Origin: Butyrivibrio sp.
GTDB lineage: Bacteria > Bacillota > Clostridia > Lachnospirales > Lachnospiraceae
Assembly (NCBI GenBank): GCA_015056585.1
Contig: SVFZ01000052.1
Span: 1 to 64,000 of the forward strand
DNA length: 64,000 nucleotides
Direction: 5' to 3'
Both the position numbers and the translations under genes were made by a program. Shown piece after piece: positions 21,521-31,909 of this stretch. A model generated the notes under the pieces. That model did no database searches. It was not told the origin of the DNA and saw only the letters and a list, made by a program, of their open reading frames with translations. The stretch's first letter is position 1; the number at the start of each line of letters is the position of its first letter.

Positions 21521-24500
21521 TTATTTGTGGTACTCCTGAAGCGAAAGCACATTGCCACTTCCGTTCTTCTTTACCTCTGCAATGCCCTCCACTGCAGCCT
21601 TTCCGGCTGCAACAGTTGTTATATAAGGGATTCTTGCTTTAATTGCAGCTTTCCTCAAATATCCGTCATCATGCTCGGCACCCTTGCCGATAGGGGTGTT
21701 GATAATGAGCTGGACATCGTTGTTCTTAATAACATCCTCCACATTAGGTCTTCCGCCCTCGTAGTTTTTCATTACCTTCTTTGCATTTATTCCAACTTCG
21801 GTAATAAGATCAAATGTCTTACCTGTTGCATAGATTTCAAACCCGTTTTCGCTGAATTTCTTTGCAAGCTCGGCAGCAGCAGGCTTATCTTCATCGTTGA
21901 GCGAGATAAGAACTGCACCTTCAAGAGGAAGCATCTGTCCTGCAGCTTCCTGCGCCTTAAAGAATGCTTCTCCGGGATCCTTTGCAAGTCCAAGAACTTC
22001 ACCTGTTGAACGCATTTCAGGTCCTAATACAGGATCTACCTCCGGGAACATATTAAATGGGAAAACAGCCTCTTTTACGCCATAATATGAAGGCTCAGCA
22101 TTGCTCTTATTCTCTATAAGTTCAGGCACAGGAGATTTTCTTCCTGTGAGCTGTGATGTGATAATGTCAGTTGCAAGAGGAACCATCTTAATTCCGCATA
22201 CCTTTGAAACAAGCGGAACCGTTCTGGATGCACGAGGATTAGCCTCAAGAACATAAACAGTATCATCTTCAATTGCATACTGCATGTTCATAAGTCCCAC
22301 AACGTTCATTTCAACCGCAATCTTCTTGGTATATTCCTCAATAGTCTTAAGGTGCTTTGCTGAAATATGCTTTGAAGGAATGATACATGCTGAGTCACCG
22401 GAATGAATACCCGCAAGCTCAATATGTTCCATAACAGCAGGTACGAATGCCTCTTTTCCGTCACTTATGGCATCAGCCTCGCACTCAAGGGCATTGTGGA
22501 GGAATCTGTCGATAAGGATCGGTCTGTCAGGTGTTACACCTACAGCTGCATTCATATATTCTTCCATGCTCTCCTCATCCCTTACGATCTCCATTCCGCG
22601 TCCGCCAAGGACAAATGAAGGACGAACCATAACAGGATATCCGATTTTTGCAGCAATCTTCTTGGCACCTTCTACATCGGAAGCCATTCCTGACTCAGCC
22701 ATAGGAATCTGAAGCTTTTCCATCATAAGCCTGAACTGGTCTCTGTCTTCTGCAAGATCTATAACCTCAGGAGTTGTGCCGAGAATGTTCACACCTTCCT
22801 CTTTAAGTTTTGCAGCAAGATTAAGCGGTGTCTGTCCACCAAATTGAGCTATAACTCCCAGAGGCTTTTCTTTTCTGTAAATCTGAAGAACATCCTCCAA
22901 AGTAAGAGGCTCAAAATAAAGCTTATCGGATGTATCATAGTCTGTTGATACAGTCTCAGGATTACAGTTTACAATAATGGTCTCAAATCCAAGTTTTTTC
23001 AATGCCATTGCAGCATGAACACAGCAGTAGTCAAACTCGATACCCTGACCAATTCTGTTAGGACCGCCGCCCAGGATCATGATCTTATTGTTCTTAGATG
23101 CATTTTCATTATTGTCATCTGCAATATTCTGATAAGTTGAATAATAGTAGGCACTTCCGTCTGTACCGTAAACATGCACAGAATCCCACTTTTCAACTAT
23201 TGATTCTTCATCGCGGCTGTGTCTTATGTCATCTTCACTTACGCCAAGAAGTTTTGAAAGATATCTGTCAGAGAATCCATCCTCTTTTGCCTTTAAAAGA
23301 TCGCTCTTATCAGGAACTTTATTTTCAAACTTTGAAGCAAGTTCAATTTCTTCCTCAACAAGCTCTTTCATTTCCTCAAGGAAGTAATGCTTAACCTTTG
23401 TTATCTCATGGAGATCATCAACAGTTATTCCCTTTTTCATAGCCTCGTACATAAGGAAATATCTTTCTGAGGAAGCATCTTTAAGGAGCTTTAACAGTTC
23501 TTCTTTTGACATTTTCTCATATTTAGCGATAAGCCCAAGACCGTAGCGGTCCTTTTCAAGGGATCTGATTGCTTTCTGGAAAGCTTCTTTGAAGTTCTTG
23601 CCGATGCTCATAACTTCACCAACGGCCCTCATCTGAGTGCCAAGCTTATCTTCAACACCCTTAAATTTCTCAAAAGCCCAGCGCGCGAATTTAACAACCA
23701 CATAATCGCCATTAGGAACATATTTATCTAAAGTTCCAAACTTTGAATCAGGAAGCTCTGATAATGTAAGACCTGTTGCAAGCTTTGCAGATACAAGCGC
23801 AATAGGGAAACCTGTTGCCTTGCTGGCAAGTGCTGATGAACGGGAAGTACGTGGATTAATCTCGATTACGATGATACGACCGCTCTTTGGATCATGAGCA
23901 AACTGAACATTGGTGCCACCGATAACACCGATATGCTCAACAATTTTGTAAGCCTGTCTCTGAAGTTCCTTCTGAAGGTCTTCAGAAATAGTAAGCATCG
24001 GAGCTGTACAGAAAGAATCACCAGTATGAACGCCTACAGGATCCACGTTTTCAATAAAACATACAGTGATCATATTGTTGTCTTTGTCACGGACAACCTC
24101 AAGCTCAAGCTCTTCCCAGCCAAGGATTGATTCCTCTACAAGAACCTGATGAATAATTGAAGCAGCAAGACCACGGGCACAGACTGTCTGAAGCTCCTCT
24201 TTATTGTATACAAGTCCGCCGCCGGCGCCGCCCATTGTATAAGCAGGACGAAGGACAACAGGGTAGCCAAGTTCATCTGCTTCAGCCAAAGCCTCTTCAA
24301 TGCTGTAGCAGGCCTTTGAACGTGCCATTTCAATGCCCAGCATATCCATAGTCTTTTTAAACTCTGTTCTGTCTTCACCGCGCTCGATGGCATCAACCTG
24401 TACACCGATTACCTTTACGCCGTATTTATCAAGGACACCTGCCTTATAAAGCTCAGAACAAAGATTAAGACCTGACTGTCCTCCGAGATTTGGAAGGAGC

Positions 24501-24754
24501 GCATCGGGTCTTTCTTTTTCAATAACGGCAGTAACCCTCTCAACATTAAGGGGCTCAATATATGTTCTATCAGCCATTTCAGGGTCAGTCATTATAGTTG
24601 CGGGATTAGAATTAACAAGAACAATTTCATAGCCAAGACTCCTAAGTGCCTTGCATGCCTGTGTTCCGGAATAATCAAACTCGCAGGCTTGTCCAATAAC
24701 TATAGGGCCTGAACCAATAATCAAAACCTTCTTAATATCTGTACGCTGTGCCAT
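21521..24754 (-). CDS. carB: carbamoyl-phosphate synthase large subunit
   Basis: Two ATP-grasp halves, GSGPIVIGQACEFDYSGTQACKAL and GGGPNRIGQGIEFDYCCVHA, MGS-like C-terminus. Confidence 0.97.
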   Translation of the reverse strand: MAQRTDIKKVLIIGSGPIVIGQACEFDYSGTQACKALRSLGYEIVLVNSNPATIMTDPEMADRTYIEPLNVERVTAVIEKERPDALLPNLGGQSGLNLCSELYKAGVLDKYGVKVIGVQVDAIERGEDRTEFKKTMDMLGIEMARSKACYSIEEALAEADELGYPVVLRPAYTMGGAGGGLVYNKEELQTVCARGLAASIIHQVLVEESILGWEELELEVVRDKDNNMITVCFIENVDPVGVHTGDSFCTAPMLTISEDLQKELQRQAYKIVEHIGVIGGTNVQFAHDPKSGRIIVIEINPRTSRSSALASKATGFPIALVSAKLATGLTLSELPDSKFGTLDKYVPNGDYVVVKFARWAFEKFKGVEDKLGTQMRAVGEVMSIGKNFKEAFQKAIRSLEKDRYGLGLIAKYEKMSKEELLKLLKDASSERYFLMYEAMKKGITVDDLHEITKVKHYFLEEMKELVEEEIELASKFENKVPDKSDLLKAKEDGFSDRYLSKLLGVSEDDIRHSRDEESIVEKWDSVHVYGTDGSAYYYSTYQNIADDNNENASKNNKIMILGGGPNRIGQGIEFDYCCVHAAMALKKLGFETIIVNCNPETVSTDYDTSDKLYFEPLTLEDVLQIYRKEKPLGVIAQFGGQTPLNLAAKLKEEGVNILGTTPEVIDLAEDRDQFRLMMEKLQIPMAESGMASDVEGAKKIAAKIGYPVMVRPSFVLGGRGMEIVRDEESMEEYMNAAVGVTPDRPILIDRFLHNALECEADAISDGKEAFVPAVMEHIELAGIHSGDSACIIPSKHISAKHLKTIEEYTKKIAVEMNVVGLMNMQYAIEDDTVYVLEANPRASRTVPLVSKVCGIKMVPLATDIITSQLTGRKSPVPELIENKSNAEPSYYGVKEAVFPFNMFPEVDPVLGPEMRSTGEVLGLAKDPGEAFFKAQEAAGQMLPLEGAVLISLNDEDKPAAAELAKKFSENGFEIYATGKTFDLITEVGINAKKVMKNYEGGRPNVEDVIKNNDVQLIINTPIGKGAEHDDGYLRKAAIKARIPYITTVAAGKAAVEGIAEVKKNGSGNVLSLQEYHK

Positions 24755-24851
24755 GTGCTCCTCCAATTTCCATATTCTTTTTCTATTTTTGCCTAAATCT
24801 TTTATATTATAATTACCAATTTAACACTTTACAAGGGTAAATAATAAAAAA

Positions 24852-24883
24852 GACCCGGAAAATATTTTTTAATTTTCCGAGTC
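24852..24883 (-). terminator. intrinsic terminator
   Basis: GACCCGGAAAAT/ATTTTCCGAGTC stem with T-run on minus strand. Confidence 0.8.
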
Positions 24884-24899
24884 CGCATAAATACTGCAT

Positions 24900-26183
24900 T
24901 TATAGAGATAAAATTCCTGCATCAACGAGTTTTTGAAGAGTTTTTAAAATTCCGAGCTTTGCATGGGGCCATGTAAGTCCCCCCTGGAAAAATACCGAAT
25001 AAGGCTCCTTTATCGGACCATCGGCAGAAAGCTCTATTGATGAACCTGATACAAATGCACCTGCAGCCATTATTACCTGTGCATCATACCCCGGCATATC
25101 CCAGGGCTCAGGAGTTACAAATGAGTCAACAGGCGCTGCAGCCTGAACACCTTCACAGAAAGCAATAACCCCTTCGGGCTTTCCAAAGGTCACAGCCTGG
25201 ATGATGTCATGCCTTTCTTCAGTAGCATTGGGACAGACATCAAATCCCAGTTTTTCATAAATATTTGCAGCAAAAATCGCCCCTTTAAGAGCAGATGCTG
25301 TAACAGTCGGTGCCAAAAAGAATCCCTGATAAAACTGCGGAAGGATGCCAAGAGAAGCTCCAACTTCCTTTCCAAGTCCCGGAGATGTAAGTCTGAAAGC
25401 TGCATTCTCCACACATTCTTTTTTACCTGCAATATATCCCCCAATTGGAGCCAGACCGCCGCCGGGGTTCTTTATTAAAGATCCCACAACCATATCTGCT
25501 CCCACATCAGATGGCTCTATTGTCTCTACAAATTCTCCGTAGCAGTTGTCTACCATGCAGAAAACATCACTCTTTACAGACTTAATAAAAGAGATCAGTT
25601 CTCCGATCCTCTCAACAGATAGTGTTGGTCTTGTCTGATATCCTTTTGATCTTTGGATTGTCACAAGCTTTATATTACTGTTATCAAGAAGCGTCTTTTT
25701 TATGTTGTCAAAATCAAAGCTTCCATCCTTAAGAAGGTCTACCTGAACATAATCAATTCCGTATTCCTTAAGCGAGCCCTTTGATTCTCTTATGCCAATA
25801 ACTTCTTCCAAAGTGTCATAGGGCTTACCAACGGGAGAGAACAGCATATCTCCCGGGCGGAGGTTACTCATAAGCGCAAGGGCAAGTGCATGGGTTCCAC
25901 AGGTGATCTGCGGTCTTACAAGGGCATCCTCAGTATGAAAAACAGATGCATAGACTGCCTCGAGTTTCTCCCTTCCTATATCGTTGTAGCCATATCCTGT
26001 GGTTCCAAGTAGGCATGCCTCGCTGACCTTATTATCCTGCATAGCCTTAAGAACCTTAAGCTGATTAAACTCAGCATTTTCATCAATTTTCTTAAATCTC
26101 TCCTCTAGGCCTTTTAAAATTTCTTCTCCAAAATCAAAGACCTTTTTGCTTATTCCAAGCTGCTGGTAAATTTCACTGTTCAT
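24900..26183 (-). CDS. methionine gamma-lyase/aluminium-resistance family PLP protein
   Basis: YnbB-like: GYGYNDIGREKLE, CMVDNCYGEFVE, SLIKNPGGGLAPIGGYIAG. Confidence 0.9.
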   Translation of the reverse strand: MNSEIYQQLGISKKVFDFGEEILKGLEERFKKIDENAEFNQLKVLKAMQDNKVSEACLLGTTGYGYNDIGREKLEAVYASVFHTEDALVRPQITCGTHALALALMSNLRPGDMLFSPVGKPYDTLEEVIGIRESKGSLKEYGIDYVQVDLLKDGSFDFDNIKKTLLDNSNIKLVTIQRSKGYQTRPTLSVERIGELISFIKSVKSDVFCMVDNCYGEFVETIEPSDVGADMVVGSLIKNPGGGLAPIGGYIAGKKECVENAAFRLTSPGLGKEVGASLGILPQFYQGFFLAPTVTASALKGAIFAANIYEKLGFDVCPNATEERHDIIQAVTFGKPEGVIAFCEGVQAAAPVDSFVTPEPWDMPGYDAQVIMAAGAFVSGSSIELSADGPIKEPYSVFFQGGLTWPHAKLGILKTLQKLVDAGILSL

Positions 26184-27111
26184 AAATTCTTATCATCTCT
26201 TTCAAAATTAATTCGTCATCGTGATTAAAATCATTTTTGTCGATCCAGATAACATCTTTCTCCCTGCGAAACCAGGTAAGCTGCCTCTTTGCAAAATGTC
26301 TTGTGTTTAGCTTTATAAGATAAACAGCTCTGTCAAGGTCATATTCTCCGTTAAGGTAGCCGATGATTTCCCTGTATCCAAGGCTCTGCATGCTGGTTGC
26401 AGTCTTTGGGATATTAAGTTTTTCAAGATCTTTTACTTCCTGTAAAAGACCTTCCTCCATCATCTGATCGACTCTTTTGTCTATGCGAGAGTATAGCGTT
26501 TTTCTGTCATCTGTCAATACAAAGTATCTGAAATCATAAGGCGATACTTTTTCATGTTGTTCCCTGTTGTGCTCAGATATTGGCTTTCCGGTCTTTTCAT
26601 AGTATTCCAGAGCACGAATAACTCTCTTGACATTGTTTTCATGAATAATATCTGCAGATTCAGGGTCAACTTGTTTTAACTGTTCAAAAAGTACATGAGC
26701 TCCCTCTTTGGCAGCTCTTTCCTCAAGAAGAGTTCGCACTTTGTCGTCTTCGTCAGTCTCCGTAAAATCGATATCATACAGCACAGCCTGAATGTAAAAA
26801 CCGGTTCCGCCCACCAGAACAGGAACATTTCCCCTTGCTGCTATCTCTGCAATCTTCTCTTTTACAAGCTTTTGAAACATGAATACATTAAAATCCTCAG
26901 TAGGCTCCAAAAAATCAATAAGATGATGGGGGACACCGTCCATTTTCTCTTTGCTGATCTTGTCGGTACCGATATTCATGTATTTATACACCTGCATAGA
27001 ATCAGCGGAGATTATCTCTCCGCCAATTCTTTTTGCAAGTTCAATGGATAATTTAGATTTGCCGACCGCCGTCGGTCCTGTGAGAATCACAAGCTTTTGC
27101 TTATCATTCAT
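26173..27111 (-). CDS. miaA: tRNA dimethylallyltransferase
   Basis: LTGPTAVGKSKLSIELAKRIGGEIISADSMQVYK. Confidence 0.96.
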   Translation of the reverse strand: MNDKQKLVILTGPTAVGKSKLSIELAKRIGGEIISADSMQVYKYMNIGTDKISKEKMDGVPHHLIDFLEPTEDFNVFMFQKLVKEKIAEIAARGNVPVLVGGTGFYIQAVLYDIDFTETDEDDKVRTLLEERAAKEGAHVLFEQLKQVDPESADIIHENNVKRVIRALEYYEKTGKPISEHNREQHEKVSPYDFRYFVLTDDRKTLYSRIDKRVDQMMEEGLLQEVKDLEKLNIPKTATSMQSLGYREIIGYLNGEYDLDRAVYLIKLNTRHFAKRQLTWFRREKDVIWIDKNDFNHDDELILKEMIRIYEQ

Positions 27112-27114
27112 ATA

Positions 27115-29163
27115 TTATTCCACAACTCTCTTAAACTTCTTGTCAATTTCGTATTTGCTCATGGAGATTATTGTCGGCCTTCCATGAGGGCAGTTATAGG
27201 GATTATCAAGTGTAAGCAGCTCATCCAAAAGAGCTTCCATCTCCTCCTTGGTCATCATACTGTTGCCCTTTACCGAAGCCTTGCAGGCCATACCGGCAAT
27301 CTTGTAGTTGATAACATCAGGAGTCCTTGAAAGATTTGTCTCATGTGTGAGTTCATCAAGAATCTCAAGGAACATCTCCTTTTCACTGCTGCATCCGAAC
27401 AGATCGATGGGAATCGCTCTCATAGCGTATTCGTGTCCACCAAAGTTCTCAATGTTAAACCCAAGCTTTTCAAAATACTGTCTGTAGTTTAAAAACATTT
27501 CCTCTTCCTGAGCGGAAAGAGTAAGTATTACCGGAGGATTTACCATCTGCGAGAGCATATCCCCCGCCTTATAGCGTTTCATCATTCGCTCATAATTAAC
27601 CTTTTCGTGAGCTGCATGCTGATCCACCATAAATATTTTATCCTTAAAGCTGATGATCCAGTAAGTGCCGAAAATCTGGCCAAGGATCTCATATTCTTTG
27701 ACATTATCCTTTGTAAGTACCTTCTCATCAAAGAGGTTTAGCTGCATCGGCTTTTCAACCACTATTGCATCCTGCCCTTTGATAACAGGTGACGGTTTCT
27801 CGGCCTTTTCAGCCCTTGATCCGTCTGCATCTCCGAATACCCTTGTCCAGACAGCTGATTTGTTGCTGTCTTCAATCTTAATAGGTCTGGCTGTTACGCC
27901 CTTTGCATATACCGGCTTGCTCTCCACGATTTTGTGCTCTTCAAACCTGAGTTTTTCAAAGGGTTCAGGAGAAAGTGCTTCCTTACTCTTATCGGAATCG
28001 TCACTGCTCTGACTACTCTGAACATTTCCTGCTATGCTTTTATCATCGTCAAAATCAATACTGAAGGCCTTTTCGTTTTCCTTGTGCAGATCCTTCATTT
28101 CGGAAATTCTGCTGTTTATAGCATCATTATTTTTTGCATCTTCCTTTGAATCAAGAAGCGCATCAGGGATCATTTCGTTATGGCTTAACACATTCTCAAC
28201 ACTGGTCCTTATCGCTTCATAAAGGATGGGCTGGTTTCCGAATCTTACTTCCAGCTTAGCCGGATGTACATTCACGTCAACCAGTGCGGGATCCAGTCTT
28301 ATATGCAGGATAGCAAAAGGAAACTTGTGCATCATAAGATACTGTTTGTATCCCTCTTCCAGTGCCTTTGATATTATTTTATCCTTTACATATCTTCCGT
28401 TTACAAAAAATATTTCAAAATTTCTGTTTGATCTATTGATGGAAGGTTCACCAAGATACCCTTCAATCGTAATACCGTCTTTGCAGACATTTATAGGGCG
28501 AACACTTACAGAGATGTCTCTTCCGTAAATGCGATAGATTAGTTCCTTTAAATCTCCGTTTCCGGATGTAGAGAATTTATCCTCTCTGTTGTTTATATAG
28601 TGAAAAGAGATTGTGGGATTATCAAGAGCCATATGCTCCATAACATCCCCGATATAGCTCCCTTCCGTCTGAGGCGTCTTCAAAAACTTCTTTCTGGCAG
28701 GAGTATTGAAAAATAGATTGCGGATAATCAAAGTCGTACCATTGGGGGCTCCAACCTCTTCAAATCCCTTCTCTTCACCGCCTTCAATGGTGTACTTGAT
28801 ACCGGTAAGATCATCTTCGGTCTTCGTTATCATCTCCACCTGTCCCACAGAAGAAATACTTGATAAAGCTTCACCCCTAAAGCCCAGAGAATGAATACTG
28901 TATAGATCATCAATTGTCTTTAATTTACTGGTTGCATGACGTTTAAAAGCCTTTTTGATCTGGCTTTTTTCTATTCCGGAACCATTGTCGGTAACCCTTA
29001 TCATGTCAATTCCGCCGCCTTTAATCTCAACGGTTATGGCGGTCGCGCCGGAATCTATCGCATTTTCAACAAGCTCTTTTACAACGCTGGCCGGCCTCTC
29101 AACAACTTCGCCCGCAGCAATCTGATCTATAGTATTTTTATCAAGTTCATTTATGAAGGCCAT
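27115..29163 (-). CDS. mutL: DNA mismatch repair protein MutL
   Basis: IAAGEVVERPASVVKELVENAIDSGA, DQHAAHEKVNYE. Confidence 0.96.
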   Translation of the reverse strand: MAFINELDKNTIDQIAAGEVVERPASVVKELVENAIDSGATAITVEIKGGGIDMIRVTDNGSGIEKSQIKKAFKRHATSKLKTIDDLYSIHSLGFRGEALSSISSVGQVEMITKTEDDLTGIKYTIEGGEEKGFEEVGAPNGTTLIIRNLFFNTPARKKFLKTPQTEGSYIGDVMEHMALDNPTISFHYINNREDKFSTSGNGDLKELIYRIYGRDISVSVRPINVCKDGITIEGYLGEPSINRSNRNFEIFFVNGRYVKDKIISKALEEGYKQYLMMHKFPFAILHIRLDPALVDVNVHPAKLEVRFGNQPILYEAIRTSVENVLSHNEMIPDALLDSKEDAKNNDAINSRISEMKDLHKENEKAFSIDFDDDKSIAGNVQSSQSSDDSDKSKEALSPEPFEKLRFEEHKIVESKPVYAKGVTARPIKIEDSNKSAVWTRVFGDADGSRAEKAEKPSPVIKGQDAIVVEKPMQLNLFDEKVLTKDNVKEYEILGQIFGTYWIISFKDKIFMVDQHAAHEKVNYERMMKRYKAGDMLSQMVNPPVILTLSAQEEEMFLNYRQYFEKLGFNIENFGGHEYAMRAIPIDLFGCSSEKEMFLEILDELTHETNLSRTPDVINYKIAGMACKASVKGNSMMTKEEMEALLDELLTLDNPYNCPHGRPTIISMSKYEIDKKFKRVVE

Positions 29164-31856
29164 TAGCTTTTCCACCTGTTCTTAAGGTCGCTCTGCAATT
29201 TGTAGAGTGTATTTAAAGCATCCATCGGCGTCAGGGTCGTAATATCCAGTTCCCTCAGCCTTTTTAGTACATCCTCATCTGTCACGGTATCAAAAAGTGA
29301 CATCTGATCAATATCCACATCGTCGTAATGAACGACTTTAACCTTCTTATCGTTCTTATTATCTTTGGCAATACTCTGAACCTTTTGAGTAATGTCATTA
29401 TCTGTAAGTTCGGCTACAATCTCTTTTGCCCTGTCTATAACCATATCCGGTACACCGGCCAGTTTTGCCACCTGAATTCCATAGCTCTTATCAGCGCCGC
29501 CTTTTATTATCTTACGCAAAAAGACTATGTCATCGCCGTTTTCCTTAACCGCAATACAGTAGTTATTGACGTTATCCATCTTGCCTTCAAGTTCCGTCAG
29601 CTCATGATAATGTGTGGCAAAAAGAGTTTTAGCGCCCAGAATCTTGCGATTGCTGATATGCTCTGTTACAGCCCAGGCGATGGCAAGACCATCGTAGGTT
29701 GAGGTTCCGCGCCCGATTTCATCAAGAATAAGAAGCGAATCCGGTGTTGCGTTCCTCAAGATATTGGCAACCTCATTCATTTCCACCATGAATGTGGACT
29801 GTCCGCTGCCAAGGTCATCCGATGCACCAACTCTTGTAAAAATCCTGTCAACAATGCACATATCCGCTTTATTCGCAGGAACAAAGCTTCCTATCTGAGC
29901 CATCAGTACTATGAGGGCAGTCTGCCTCATGTAGGTGGACTTACCTGCCATATTAGGACCCGTGATAATTGAAATACAATGCTTTTTATTATCAAGATAT
30001 GTGTCATTTGAAATAAACATATCTGCAGCATCAAGCATCTGTTCTACAACCGGGTGTCTGCCTTCTTTGATGTTAATTATGCCTTTTTCATTTATTGACG
30101 GCTTAACATAATGGTTTTTCTCAGCCACATAGGCAAGCGATGCAAATACGTCCAAAAGAGCTATCGCTTTTGCTGTACTCTGAATTCTGTCTATTTCAAG
30201 AGCTATAGAATCTCTGATCTTGCAAAACATTTCATACTCAAGGTTATTAAGCTTGTCCTGAGCATTTAAAATTGTATCCTCAAGTTCTTTAAGGTCAGGC
30301 GTAGTATATCTCTCACAGTTGGTAAGAGTCTGTTTTCTGATGAAATAGTCAGGCACCTTATCCTTAAAGGAATTTGTAACTTCAAAGGAATAGCCAAAGA
30401 CATTGCTGTATTTGATCCTCAGATTTTTAATGCCTGTCTTTTCTTTCTCTTCCTCTTCCATCTTGGCAAGCCAGCTTTTTCCGTTTGTACCGGCTTCCCT
30501 GAAGTGGTCGATATCAGCATCAAAACCGTCCTTTATTATTCCGCTTTCCTTTATGGCCAGCGGCGGTTCTTCAACGATAGCCTTATCAATAAGCTCATAG
30601 ATATCTGTAAGACTATCAAGTTTTTCAAAGATATCCAAAAGCTCTTTATCCTCCACCACATCAGAAAGTGAAGTTTTTATGGCAGGAATCATCTTTATTG
30701 AATTTCTAAATGCCAGAAGATCTCTTGGATTTGCTGTTTTAAATATGATCTTAGACATAAGTCTTTCAAGGTCATAGATGGGACCAAGGTACTCTCTTAT
30801 CTCTTCCCTTGTAACAACATTTTTAAATAGAGTCTCAACAGCGCCTTGTCTTAAAAGAAGTTCGCTCTTGTCTATAAGAGGCTGCTCAATAAAGCCTCGA
30901 AGCGTCCTTGCTCCCATAGCTGTTTTTGTTTTATCAAGAACCCAGAGAAGCGTTCCCCTCTTTTGCTTGTCTCTCATAGTTTCCACAAGTTCAAGGTTTC
31001 TTCTTGTGGAGGAGTCAAGAAGCATATATTTGCTGGATAAGTACGGATAGACATGAGTGATGTTTGAAATGTCGGACTTCTGCATATCAATGAGATATTG
31101 CAAAAGAGCTCCCGCAGCCACTATTCCGTTTGGAAAATCATCAATTCCGAGTCCTATAAGGGATGAAACTTTAAAATGCTTCATCAAAAGCTTTTTTGCC
31201 GAGTCCTCGTCGAAATACCTGGATTCAAGGGGATTAACAAAAATCTGAAGTCTGTTTTTAAGTTCGTCTATATCGGCGCCACTGACATTAAAGGCTTCGT
31301 TGCAGATGATCTCAGAAGGAGCATACTTTCCGATCTCATCCATAGCCTCTTTAAGATTTTCAACTTCTGTCAGGTAATAGTCTCCGGTTGTAACATCTGC
31401 CACAGAAATGCCAATTTTATCTGAGGTGTAGATGATGCTCATGATATAGTTGTTTTTACTTTCCTCAAGAGCCTGCATGTTCAGATTAGTACCGGGAGTT
31501 ACTATTCTTGTAACTTCTCTTTTTACTATTCCCTTTGCAAGCTTCGGATCTTCCACCTGTTCACAGATAGCAACCTTAAAGCCTCTGGAAACCAGCTTAT
31601 TTAGATAAGCATCCACAGCATGAAAAGGAACTCCGCACATGGGAGCTCTCTCTTCAAGCCCGCAGGCTTTTCCTGTAAGGGTAAGTTCAAGCTCCCTTGA
31701 TGCAACACGTGCATCGTCAAAAAAGAGCTCATAAAAATCCCCCAATCTATAGAAAAGGATACAGTCTTTATTCTCATCCTTGGTCTGCAGATAGTGCTGC
31801 ATCATCGGTGATACTTTACTTCTGTCTACAGTTTCAAAACTAACGTTACTCTCCAC
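29163..31856 (-). CDS. mutS: DNA mismatch repair protein MutS
   Basis: GPNMAGKSTYMRQTALIVLMAQIGSFVPA, DEIGRGTSTYDGLAIAWA. Confidence 0.97.
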   Translation of the reverse strand: MESNVSFETVDRSKVSPMMQHYLQTKDENKDCILFYRLGDFYELFFDDARVASRELELTLTGKACGLEERAPMCGVPFHAVDAYLNKLVSRGFKVAICEQVEDPKLAKGIVKREVTRIVTPGTNLNMQALEESKNNYIMSIIYTSDKIGISVADVTTGDYYLTEVENLKEAMDEIGKYAPSEIICNEAFNVSGADIDELKNRLQIFVNPLESRYFDEDSAKKLLMKHFKVSSLIGLGIDDFPNGIVAAGALLQYLIDMQKSDISNITHVYPYLSSKYMLLDSSTRRNLELVETMRDKQKRGTLLWVLDKTKTAMGARTLRGFIEQPLIDKSELLLRQGAVETLFKNVVTREEIREYLGPIYDLERLMSKIIFKTANPRDLLAFRNSIKMIPAIKTSLSDVVEDKELLDIFEKLDSLTDIYELIDKAIVEEPPLAIKESGIIKDGFDADIDHFREAGTNGKSWLAKMEEEEKEKTGIKNLRIKYSNVFGYSFEVTNSFKDKVPDYFIRKQTLTNCERYTTPDLKELEDTILNAQDKLNNLEYEMFCKIRDSIALEIDRIQSTAKAIALLDVFASLAYVAEKNHYVKPSINEKGIINIKEGRHPVVEQMLDAADMFISNDTYLDNKKHCISIITGPNMAGKSTYMRQTALIVLMAQIGSFVPANKADMCIVDRIFTRVGASDDLGSGQSTFMVEMNEVANILRNATPDSLLILDEIGRGTSTYDGLAIAWAVTEHISNRKILGAKTLFATHYHELTELEGKMDNVNNYCIAVKENGDDIVFLRKIIKGGADKSYGIQVAKLAGVPDMVIDRAKEIVAELTDNDITQKVQSIAKDNKNDKKVKVVHYDDVDIDQMSLFDTVTDEDVLKRLRELDITTLTPMDALNTLYKLQSDLKNRWKS

Positions 31857-31909
31857 AACAAACCCCTAAAAACATTTATTTATTGATGAAAATCATTGAG
31901 GCGAAAAAG

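Noticed and set aside
21521-24754. carB without adjacent carA
   Set aside because: Unlinked carA/carB is common enough, and the rest of the genome is not visible.
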